This document shows, piece by piece, positions 8,453-15,598 of a stretch of DNA of 64,000 bases. Each line of letters opens with the position of its first letter. Position 1 is the first letter of the stretch. The position numbers and the translations under genes were made by a program. Where the stretch lies: positions 434,001-498,000 of the forward strand of contig NZ_OY764058.1 of NCBI RefSeq assembly GCF_963668085.1, given 5' to 3'. The notes beneath the pieces were generated by a model that had not been told where the DNA came from, searched no databases, and worked only from the letters and a program-made list of their open reading frames with translations. This DNA comes from an uncultured Ilyobacter sp. Its GTDB lineage: Bacteria; Fusobacteriota; Fusobacteriia; Fusobacteriales; Fusobacteriaceae.

Positions 8453-8482
8453 TTAGTCATACTATTCATATAGTAAAACTAA
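8453..8482. repeat. 30-base inverted repeat after the recombinase gene
   Basis: Nested arms TTAGT / ACTAA and ACTAT / ATAGT around a TCAT centre. It overlaps the stop codon of the minus-strand esterase. No adjacent T-run makes it a good terminator for either gene. Position and symmetry would suit a recombinase core site, with outer ends like those of 6146-6170. Confidence 0.45.
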
Positions 8483-9354
8483 ATCTCTCCCTCTATAATT
8501 TTCTTAAAGTATTTCCATATTATCTCTGTAGAATTAAAATTCGCCACCTCACCTAAAATCGGAGGCCAGCTTGTTTTGGGATGGGGGATGGTGTGCCCTC
8601 CTTTTTTTACCTCTATAAGGATATTCTTCTTATCCCTATAGAGGAGGTATTCTCCCAAATCTTTTCCCAGGGGCATATTTGAAATCCCTGATATCTTAAG
8701 GAAGGTGTCATAGCTAGAGTAAACTACGCCGTTACTTTTCCCTGCAGAATTCAGATCCCCTCCGTCAAAGGGAACAACCCTGTCTCCCCGGCAATTCATT
8801 AGGAGTATAGGGGTAGATGAGCTTTCCAATTGAAAATTTAGAAAGTTTTCATAGGGAAGATGGGAGCAGCAAAGAGCCATTCCTCTGAACATAGATTGTT
8901 TTTCTGAAGCCAGTCGGAATCCTAGCATCCCGCCATTTGAAAATCCATTGAAAAAGATGTCTTTTCTGCTAGACCCGTAGACCGTTGCCATATAGTGAAC
9001 AATTCTCTTTAAAAATTCTCCCTCGTCTAAATCTAAATTCTTTGCAGGATGTGAAAAAGATATTCTACCGTCAAACCAGTATGAGCTAAATGAATTAGGA
9101 TATGCTACGATAAATCCAAACTCATCAGCTAGTTTTTCAAAATCAAACCCAGTGGCTCTTCTCATGATCTCGTGATTCCAGTAGGCACCGTGGCAAGCAA
9201 TTATCACAGGGCAATTTTGTCTTATATTAGCTGGTGTATAATATGCAAAGGTCCTCTCCACACCTTGTACATTTATCTTCCTCACTTTTATTCTATGATC
9301 CTCAACATCTTTTACCTCGAGTTTGGAAATAGGTATTTTTATTTTTAAATGCAC
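8479..9354 (-). CDS. Esterase of the PHB depolymerase/LpqC type
   Basis: 291 residues. Alpha/beta hydrolase with IACHGAYW (oxyanion region), the nucleophile elbow GFSNGG, an Asp in CRGDRVVPFDGG and a His in KKGGHTIPHP, a complete Ser-Asp-His triad in the order of the poly(3-hydroxybutyrate) depolymerase/feruloyl esterase family. No signal peptide is seen, so it is cytoplasmic. The GTG start lies directly after the TAG of the upstream gene, with AGGTGG as ribosome site inside that gene's end, so it is translationally coupled to the SRA-like protein. The substrate is unknown; an ester or acyl group is all that can be said. Confidence 0.75.
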   Translation of the reverse strand: MHLKIKIPISKLEVKDVEDHRIKVRKINVQGVERTFAYYTPANIRQNCPVIIACHGAYWNHEIMRRATGFDFEKLADEFGFIVAYPNSFSSYWFDGRISFSHPAKNLDLDEGEFLKRIVHYMATVYGSSRKDIFFNGFSNGGMLGFRLASEKQSMFRGMALCCSHLPYENFLNFQLESSSTPILLMNCRGDRVVPFDGGDLNSAGKSNGVVYSSYDTFLKISGISNMPLGKDLGEYLLYRDKKNILIEVKKGGHTIPHPKTSWPPILGEVANFNSTEIIWKYFKKIIEGEI

Positions 9355-9771
9355 CTAAACCACCTGCTCGATATTTTTTAAGGGAAAAATTAAAACATCA
9401 CGGATGTTTCCGTTGTCATCTGGTTGTTCCTCTATACAAGGAACATCAGCTAGCTCCACCTCTCCGCAATAAGTATAGACCTTTTCCTCATGCATTTCAA
9501 ATAAATGAAGATGAAAATTATTTTCCTTGGCTTCCACAATGGCTTTATTCTGTCTTTTAAGCTCCTGATTACCAACTTTCCCCATTCCTGTGAAATAGAG
9601 TATGTTATTTTCTTTTCTGTGCTTATATAGACAGTCTGTAAATTTAGCTATAAGAACCACGGTTTTAGTTTTGTTACTTTTTCTTATACCTCCCTGATTT
9701 GTACACTGAAAAAGTGAAGCTATATCCTTGTTTCCTATCTTATCACCTAATTTTAAACTTTTATAATTCAT
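9355..9771 (-). CDS. Small protein resembling an SRA-like/ScoMcrA N-terminal domain
   Basis: 138 residues. The central pattern NILYFTGMGKVGNQELKRQN, then LHLFEM, TYCGEVELADVP and IRDVLIFPL resembles the N-terminal domain of McrA/HNH-type restriction enzymes and DUF3427-like proteins, an SRA-like fold that reads modified DNA bases. Here it stands alone, with no nuclease domain attached or next to it, and is coupled to an esterase gene. The start at ATG follows GGGAGC. The resemblance is from memory of the motif, without alignment; DNA binding is inferred. Confidence 0.5.
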   Translation of the reverse strand: MNYKSLKLGDKIGNKDIASLFQCTNQGGIRKSNKTKTVVLIAKFTDCLYKHRKENNILYFTGMGKVGNQELKRQNKAIVEAKENNFHLHLFEMHEEKVYTYCGEVELADVPCIEEQPDDNGNIRDVLIFPLKNIEQVV

Positions 9772-9810
9772 AAACAGCTCCCTTGTAAACTTTTATACCA
9801 GTAAATTTAT

Positions 9811-9836
9811 AAAAAAAAGGCTATTACAAGCCTTTA
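9811..9836 (-). terminator. Intrinsic terminator of the cNMP-binding gene
   Basis: On the minus strand, stem AAAGGCT / AGCCTTT with a TGTAAT loop and an eight-T tail. It overlaps the stop codon of the gene at 9834-10301. Confidence 0.85.
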
Positions 9837-10301
9837 TTTACACATGTATTCCATTAAAGACTTGTCGGCCCTAGCTAGCCTTCTGCAAGCCTCTCTCGCC
9901 ATATTCAGTATAAGGATATTAAATATTTTCATATCCTTGTGAGAAAATTTGTGCAGTTGATTTTTTGGTATTTCGATAAATTCAGTATCTTCCACAGTTT
10001 TCACAGAAGCCATATTAGGGAAAATACCAAGTATCTCAACTTCACCAAAACATTCGCCCTCACCCATAAACATCATAGGGTAAATTTTATTATTGGATTC
10101 TTCATAAACTTCGACTCTGCCCTTCAACACGACATATATGCTTTTAGGAGACATCCCCTGAAGCATTACATTTTCATCTTTTGCCACTTCTAGATAATTT
10201 GAATGGTCAAGTATTTTACCTGCCTGTTCAGCATTTAATCCACCAAAAATTGAAATTTTGTCAATCATCTGAAGTATCTCTGTTTTTTTATCTTCACTCA
10301 T
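9834..10301 (-). CDS. Cyclic nucleotide-binding (CRP N-terminal type) domain protein
   Basis: 155 residues forming one cNMP-binding beta-barrel: IFGGLNAEQAGKIL, YVVLKGRVEVYEE, GECFGEVEILG (phosphate-binding cassette) and IEIPKNQLHKF, followed by a C-terminal helix. The Arg-Ala of the classical cAMP-binding cassette is replaced (FPNMASVKT), so cAMP binding is doubtful. There is no HTH domain, so it is not a transcription factor by itself. Monocistronic, ended by the terminator at 9811. Confidence 0.8.
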   Translation of the reverse strand: MSEDKKTEILQMIDKISIFGGLNAEQAGKILDHSNYLEVAKDENVMLQGMSPKSIYVVLKGRVEVYEESNNKIYPMMFMGEGECFGEVEILGIFPNMASVKTVEDTEFIEIPKNQLHKFSHKDMKIFNILILNMAREACRRLARADKSLMEYMCK

Positions 10302-10439
10302 TTATTAATCCCTCCAGCTCTTCTTAGGAGTATTTTTATTTTTCTCAGATTAAAAACTATTTTTAACCTATATATTATATAACTTATAAAATAAAAGAAG
10401 TCAATATTTGTGTTAAATACTCAAGTTTCCAGTAAAGTG

Positions 10440-11162
10440 TTATTTTATAATCAATATCTGAGCAAACTTATTAATAGTCTCATTTATTATTGGAATAAAA
10501 TATAATACTGGTATCAAAAGAGCTGGAAGAAGGTTTAATGTTTTTATTTTAGTGATTTTTAAAATATTCATTCCTGTGCTTAATATAAGAATCCCTCCGA
10601 TGATAGATATTTCACCCATTATTTCAGGAGTCGCATATGGCCCCAAAAGACCTGCACTTAGATATATACTTCCTTGCCAAAGAAAAAGTATTGCTCCAGA
10701 TAAAATTATACCTATTCCAAAAGTTGAAGCCAATATCATAGATGTAAAGCCGTCTAAAATTGCATTTGTAAAAAGCAAGGTATTATCATTGTTAAGGGAA
10801 CTTTCTATAGGTCCAAGTATAGAAAGAGTCCCAATGCAAAATAGTAATACTGCCGTAACCAGTCCTTCTATCAAGGATTTCTCTCCTGTTTTTCTATATT
10901 TCTCACCTAGCTTATTTACTTTTTGGTCAAAGTCCAGCCACTCTCCTATAAAAGCCCCTATAACCATGCTAGCGACAAAAAGAAGAGGGTAAGAGCTAGC
11001 AGTTAGATTTTTGACAATCCACGTCATTCCAAGAGATAAAGCCACCAAACCCACTCCCTGGAGCATTCTCTCTTGATAACGTTCCTCTATATTTTTTTTC
11101 GCCATGGAACCAACTATACTACCTATTACAATTGTCCCTGTATTTACCAAAGTTCCTATCAT
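10440..11162 (-). CDS. DUF554 membrane protein (YdfK/YqgA-like)
   Basis: 240 residues with about seven hydrophobic segments. The N-terminus GTLVNTGTIVIGSIVGS and the later GLVTAVLLFCIGTLSILGPIE are hallmarks of the DUF554 family of possible transporters of unknown substrate. Length is normal for the family. The ATG follows GGAGGAAAAA. It is separated from neighbouring minus-strand genes by about 95 and 140 bases, and no function can be drawn from context. Confidence 0.85.
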   Translation of the reverse strand: MIGTLVNTGTIVIGSIVGSMAKKNIEERYQERMLQGVGLVALSLGMTWIVKNLTASSYPLLFVASMVIGAFIGEWLDFDQKVNKLGEKYRKTGEKSLIEGLVTAVLLFCIGTLSILGPIESSLNNDNTLLFTNAILDGFTSMILASTFGIGIILSGAILFLWQGSIYLSAGLLGPYATPEIMGEISIIGGILILSTGMNILKITKIKTLNLLPALLIPVLYFIPIINETINKFAQILIIK

Positions 11163-11256
11163 TTTTTCCTCCGATTGTTATAGCAAACAGCATCTTAGAT
11201 ATATTTAAATTAATATAAAGATGCCATATAGCACAAAGCTCATTAATCGTATAAAC

Positions 11257-11517
11257 CTATTTTTCCAAAAATACTTCCTTTATTTTAAAGACAAGAATCA
11301 CTGAGGAAAGTATTAGGGTTATAAAGTTTGCTAATATTATGGGCATGTCTCCTGTATAGAGCCCATAAACCAGCCAAAAGGCAACTCCTAGAACAAACAT
11401 CATATACATTCCTAGGGATATGCTCTTTGTATCTCTTGTTTTTATTATCTTTATTGTTTGGGGTAAAAAGGAAAGAGTTGTAAGTGATGCCGCTATAAAT
11501 CCAACATATTCCATCAT
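11257..11517 (-). CDS. SemiSWEET family sugar transporter
   Basis: 86 residues with three TM helices and the PQ-loop signature LSFLPQTIKIIKTRDTKSIS, then WLVYGLYTGDMPIILAN. SemiSWEETs work as dimers and carry sugars passively across the inner membrane. Two adjacent ATG codons follow GAGGGAGAAATAA; the first is used here. Single-gene unit, divergent from the hydrogenase gene. Confidence 0.88.
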   Translation of the reverse strand: MMEYVGFIAASLTTLSFLPQTIKIIKTRDTKSISLGMYMMFVLGVAFWLVYGLYTGDMPIILANFITLILSSVILVFKIKEVFLEK

Positions 11518-11818
11518 ATTTTATTTCTCCCTCATCTGTATTTTGTAAAAATTTAAAACCTCTACTGAAAATATAACACAGAGTGATGGCTATGTACAAT
11601 GTTAAAATATATATTTTCCTGAAAATCAGTATTTTTCTGGATTTACCAAATTGAAATTGAAACTTTTTTAAATTTTTTCTTGTACTATTTATTCTAAAGT
11701 ATTAGACTAAAGTGTGTTAACTTTAAGTTAATTTTGTGTAAAATTGAAAAATACATAACTCACGTAAATTTTTACGATGTTTTATTTTGATATTTTTTAA
11801 AAAATCAGGAGGGAAAAA
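11518..11818. promoter_or_regulatory. Divergent intergenic region with hydrogenase promoter and palindrome
   Basis: No gene in these 301 bases. On the plus strand TTGTAC (11680-11685) and TAGACT (11703-11708) are 17 bases apart and form a credible sigma70 promoter for the hydrogenase. Immediately downstream, TTAACTTTAAGTTAA (11717-11731) is a perfect 7+1+7 palindrome lying over the expected transcription start, a good candidate operator. Its sequence does not fit the Rex or FNR consensus exactly. Confidence 0.5.
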
Positions 11819-13210
11819 TTGGAAAACAGGATGATGTCTAATGATAAAATTAATGATCAATTTAGCTCCATAGAAAACAGAACCATTGACAAATCTTTTT
11901 ATACATTCTCAAGAGACTCTAGCAAATGCATCAGTTGCTATAAATGTGTAAAAGTCTGCAGTGATATGCAGGGAATTTCTGTCTTTCAAATTCAGGAAGA
12001 TGGCACAGTGGGAATAAAAGAAGAAAATATGGCTGCTACTCTGTGCATCTCTTGTGGTCAGTGCATAAAGGTCTGTCCAACAGGGGCTTTAAAGGAAAAA
12101 AGCAATATAAGCCTTTTAAAAGAGCAGCTTAATAATCCAGATAAGCATGTAATAGCCCAGCTTTCCCCATCCTTTAAACACACCATCGGGGAAGAATTTG
12201 GGATCAGTTCTGGGACAGATGCCAGTCCTAAAATTATAGCGGCATTAAAAGAAATAGGATTTTCAAAGGTATTTTCCACAGGCTTTGCTTCTGATGTAAA
12301 TATTGTAGAAACCAGTGCAGACTTAAAAAAACGTTTAGATGAAAATGGGCCCTTCCCTGTGTTCACATCTACATGCACCGGTTGGATAAATTATGCAGAA
12401 AAATTTTGTCCAGAATTTTTAGGGCTTTTATCTCCCTGTAAATCTCCACAACAGATTTTAGGTTCCCTTTCAAAGAGTTATTATGAAGAGTCAATAGATA
12501 TCTCTAGAGAAAATATATTCTCAGTAGCCTTAATGCCGTGCATTGCAAAAAAAGATGAGGCTAATCGCTTTGATATGAAAGATGAATATGGTAATAAAGA
12601 TGTAGACCTTGTACTTACAGTAAAAGAAGTGGCCTCTCTTTTAAAAAAGAGGGGTATCGATCTAAAAAATTATGATAAAACAGGAACCTTTGACAAACCT
12701 ATGAAGTCTGATACTGGCTCTTCGAGAATAAAAGCTGTATCTGGAGGGCTTGCTGAAGCAATGCTCAGAAATATGGCTCATATGATGGGGGAAGATCCAT
12801 TTTCAATTGATTTGAAAAAACTCAGGGGGTTGGATGGAATAAAAATAACTTCTGTCGAATTAGGAGGAAAGAAGCTAAATATTGCCGTGGTAAACGGAAT
12901 AAAAAATGTACCAGTTATTCTAGATATGATAAAAGATGGAATAACAGAGTTTCACTTGGTTGAAGTCATGGCTTGTCCCGGTGGTTGCGTTGGTGGAGGA
13001 GGCATACCTCTATCCGAAGAACCTGACATAATAAAAAAGAGAACCGATAAAATTTATTCCTATGATCTTTCTAGCGAGGTCAGATGCTCGTGGGAAAATC
13101 CTGATGTAAAGACTTTATATTCAGAATATCTGAAAGAACCCCTAGGTGAAGAAAGTCAACGTCTATTTCATTTCCATTATAAGAATAGGAGAACAAGAAG
13201 AATCTTTTGA
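11819..13210 (+). CDS. [FeFe]-hydrogenase, monomeric ferredoxin type, with variant L1 motif
   Basis: 463 residues from a TTG start eight bases after AGGAGGG; the ATG pair four codons later is too far from that site. Two [4Fe-4S] ferredoxin motifs (C37, C40, C43, C47 and C76, C79, C82, C86) precede the H-cluster domain. H-cluster Cys are C186 (L1, TSTCTGW), C241 (L2, MPCIAKKDE) and C386/C390 (L3, MACPGGCVGGGG), followed by the small-subunit-like tail EPLGEESQRLFHFHY. It should catalyse reversible H2 formation with ferredoxin in the cytoplasm. The normal L1 is TSCCPGW; here the first Cys, the proton-transfer residue, is Thr185. No maturase genes are nearby. A terminator follows. Confidence 0.92.
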   Translation: MENRMMSNDKINDQFSSIENRTIDKSFYTFSRDSSKCISCYKCVKVCSDMQGISVFQIQEDGTVGIKEENMAATLCISCGQCIKVCPTGALKEKSNISLLKEQLNNPDKHVIAQLSPSFKHTIGEEFGISSGTDASPKIIAALKEIGFSKVFSTGFASDVNIVETSADLKKRLDENGPFPVFTSTCTGWINYAEKFCPEFLGLLSPCKSPQQILGSLSKSYYEESIDISRENIFSVALMPCIAKKDEANRFDMKDEYGNKDVDLVLTVKEVASLLKKRGIDLKNYDKTGTFDKPMKSDTGSSRIKAVSGGLAEAMLRNMAHMMGEDPFSIDLKKLRGLDGIKITSVELGGKKLNIAVVNGIKNVPVILDMIKDGITEFHLVEVMACPGGCVGGGGIPLSEEPDIIKKRTDKIYSYDLSSEVRCSWENPDVKTLYSEYLKEPLGEESQRLFHFHYKNRRTRRIF

Positions 13211-13222
13211 TCAAAATATAAA

Positions 13223-13255
13223 GAAAAAGCCCCTAGATTTTTCAGGGGCTTTTTC
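13223..13255 (+). terminator. Intrinsic terminator of the hydrogenase gene
   Basis: Stem GAAAAAGCCCCT / AGGGGCTTTTTC with a nine-base loop; symmetric enough to act in both directions. It starts 13 bases after the stop codon. Confidence 0.88.
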
Positions 13256-13273
13256 CATAAAGTAAACTAAAAT

Positions 13274-13296
13274 AAAAAACCTGCCCTAAGGCAGGT
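13274..13296 (-). terminator. Intrinsic terminator of the cold shock gene
   Basis: On the minus strand, stem ACCTGCC / GGCAGGT with a four-base loop and TTTTTT tail, just after the cold shock stop codon. Confidence 0.88.
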
Positions 13297-13312
13297 GTTC
13301 AAATCAATTTAA

Positions 13313-13540
<228 letters not shown>

Positions 13541-13800
13541 TTAAATAGAAATAATGACTCATATAACCAATTTTTCAAGTATTAACCAAAGGTAAAACAT
13601 ACTGAAATTAGATATTAAGCTTACTCTATTACAAAGTAATTATACACCCTATAATTGCTTTTGTCAATATTTTAAAATATAAAAATAACTTATTAACTCA
13701 ATTTTATCTCAAGTGTAGAGCCCAATTTAACTTGTGTTTGAGTAAATTTTAAGATATAATTCAATAAAGCAGTATATATCTTAAAATGGAGGTAATTTAT

Positions 13801-13983
13801 ATGACAGATAACATGTTTTCTTTTTTTATACCCCTTTTGATAGTTTTTTTAATCTTTCTTGTTATAAGGTCATTTTGGTTGTGGTACTGGAATATAAGTA
13901 AAAGAGTTTCCAATCAGGAAGAGATCATAAAATTACTATCAGAAAACAACAGACTTTTAAGAGAGTTTTTATCTAAAAAGTAA
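13801..13983 (+). CDS. Small single-pass membrane protein
   Basis: 60 residues. The ATG at 13801 is preferred because GGAGG lies eight bases before it; an in-frame ATG at 13786 overlaps that ribosome site. Residues 3-30 are a strongly hydrophobic TM segment rich in Phe, Ile and Trp, and residues 30-58 are a charged helix (NQEEIIKLLSENNRLLREF) suited to a coiled coil. Such proteins are common in low-GC bacteria and have no known function. It stands alone upstream of the DMT transporter and may be transcribed with it. Confidence 0.65.
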   Translation: MTDNMFSFFIPLLIVFLIFLVIRSFWLWYWNISKRVSNQEEIIKLLSENNRLLREFLSKK

Positions 13984-14135
13984 AGATGCCTTATGCCATA
14001 TCGACAATATGAGTTCTATGTGTTTAGCTTATTTTGTTAATAATATTTTCTATAGAATATTTGAGATTGATCCTTGTCTAAATCTAAATTCTGTAGTAAA
14101 ATACATCTTATAAAATTTAAAAGGAAGTAATATTA

Positions 14136-15011
14136 ATGAAGGATAAGACAAAGGCAATTTTATTTATGATATTTTCTGGATTTGCATTTGGTCTCATGGG
14201 GGCTACAGTGAAACTTTCTGGGGATATCCCAGTGTTTGAAAAAGTTTTTTTCAGAAATTTTGTAAGCTTGCTAGTGGCATTTTATATGATAAAAAAATCT
14301 AAAGTCAGTATCTTTGGAAAAATAGAAAATCAAAAGTTTTTAATGTTAAGGTCAATAATGGGACTTTTAGGAGTTTTTGCGAATTTTTATGCAATAAACC
14401 ACCTTGTTTTAGCTGATTCTACCATGCTAAATAAGCTCTCCCCATTTTTTGTTACAATTTTTGCCTTTATATTTCTAAAAGAAAGACTTTCAAAGATTCA
14501 GATACCAGCATTGATCTTTGCATTTTCGGGAGCTCTTCTTATAATCAAACCTCAGTTTAGCTTAGAGGTCCTTCCTGCCCTTTCAGGTGCCTTTTCAGGA
14601 ATGTGTGCAGGGGCCGCTTATACAGTAATAAGATACTTAAAAGGTAAAGAGGAGCCGGCAACGATTATATTCTACTTCTCACTTGTTTCGGTACTTGGGA
14701 CTATACCATTTTTACTTTTCAATTTCCAAGTTCCTTCACAATATCAGTTGATTTTTCTTTTGGGAACAGGTGTATTTGCTGCCTTAGGACAATTTATGAT
14801 AACTTTGGCATACAAATATGCCCCCGCATCCGAGGTATCAATCTATAATTATTTTAGTGTGATCTCCTCTGGAATTATTGGATTTATTTTATGGGGTGAG
14901 CTACCTGATTCAAAGAGTATCTCAGGTGCGATAATTATTACCCTAGTGGCAGTTATATCCTATGTTTACATAAAAAAAGAGGAGAGCCAAGTCCTGAAAA
15001 CCTCTGCGTAG
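14136..15011 (+). CDS. EamA-family (DMT superfamily) transporter
   Basis: 291 residues with ten predicted TM helices in two EamA repeats (about 5-130 and 145-285). Typical signatures are the N-terminal FGLMGATVKL, LMLRSIMGLLGVFANFYAI and a second-half LGQFMITLAYKYAPASEVSIYNY. Family members export metabolites or amino acids, or move nucleotide sugars. It ends in a short Lys/Glu tail. The stop codon lies inside the hairpin at 14982-15027. Confidence 0.88.
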   Translation: MKDKTKAILFMIFSGFAFGLMGATVKLSGDIPVFEKVFFRNFVSLLVAFYMIKKSKVSIFGKIENQKFLMLRSIMGLLGVFANFYAINHLVLADSTMLNKLSPFFVTIFAFIFLKERLSKIQIPALIFAFSGALLIIKPQFSLEVLPALSGAFSGMCAGAAYTVIRYLKGKEEPATIIFYFSLVSVLGTIPFLLFNFQVPSQYQLIFLLGTGVFAALGQFMITLAYKYAPASEVSIYNYFSVISSGIIGFILWGELPDSKSISGAIIITLVAVISYVYIKKEESQVLKTSA

Positions 15012-15027
15012 GTTCTGGACTGCTCTC
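14982..15027 (+). terminator. Large hairpin over the EamA stop codon
   Basis: Arms GAGAGC...AGTCC and GGACT...GCTCTC with an inner GAAAACCT / AGGTTC pairing. A weak TATTTTAA follows on the plus strand. Probably a terminator shared with the convergent Rrf2 gene. Confidence 0.6.
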
Positions 15028-15038
15028 TATTTTAATGT

Positions 15039-15461
15039 TTAAATATAATAAATATTTGCACTGTTTTCATTGTGTTTGTTCTTAAGGTCCTCTATACTGG
15101 TGTTGTCTATTATTTGATTTATGCTCTTTTCAATGCTATCCCAGACCTCTTTTTGTATAGTATAGCTTATGTCCTCTATTCTATAATTTTTAGGAACGGC
15201 GCTCTCAATGTCTTCTAGGGTTCTAAGTACATCGCCCACTCTTATCTCTTTTGGGTTTTTAGAAAGTAGGTAGCCTCCCTGTGATCCCTTTACGCTTATC
15301 AGTATTCCACCTTTTTTCAGTGCCGAAAAAATCTGCTCTAAATATCTTTTGGATATATTTTCTTTTTCAGCCACCTCTTTTACACTTACTTTTTTTTCTA
15401 TGTTTCCTGCCATGTAGATCAAAGCTACCAGGCCGTAATGTCCTCTATTTGTTCCGATCAT
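15039..15461 (-). CDS. Rrf2-family regulator, CymR-like
   Basis: 140 residues. Winged-helix Rrf2 pattern: GHYGLVALIYMA, EVAEKENISKRYLEQIFSALKKGGIL (recognition helix), and GSQGGYLLSKNP (wing). It has no cysteine, so it cannot hold the Fe-S cluster of IscR or NsrR. It resembles CymR, the cysteine-metabolism repressor of Firmicutes that acts with cysteine synthase, including the C-terminal end NIYYI. It sits beside the methionine operon but has its own transcription, with a terminator for metH in between. Control of sulfur metabolism is inferred. Confidence 0.75.
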   Translation of the reverse strand: MIGTNRGHYGLVALIYMAGNIEKKVSVKEVAEKENISKRYLEQIFSALKKGGILISVKGSQGGYLLSKNPKEIRVGDVLRTLEDIESAVPKNYRIEDISYTIQKEVWDSIEKSINQIIDNTSIEDLKNKHNENSANIYYI

Positions 15462-15560
15462 AATGCCTCCTGAAATACAGTCGTTCTATAGGAATTTAAT
15501 TCTAAACTAATATTATCACACATAAAATTTTGAGTCAAATTCCTGCTGTATTTTAGGGAT

Positions 15561-15596
15561 GATAAAAGTCCCGTGAAAAATCATGGGACTTTTATC
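15561..15596 (-). terminator. Intrinsic terminator of the methionine operon
   Basis: Twelve-base arms GATAAAAGTCCC / GGGACTTTTATC, two bases after the metH stop codon. Symmetric, T-rich on both sides. Confidence 0.88.
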
Positions 15597-15598
15597 AA

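Noticed and set aside
11717..11731. Rex or FNR site before the hydrogenase gene
   Set aside because: The palindrome's spacing and half-sites do not match either consensus, so it is kept only as an unnamed operator candidate.
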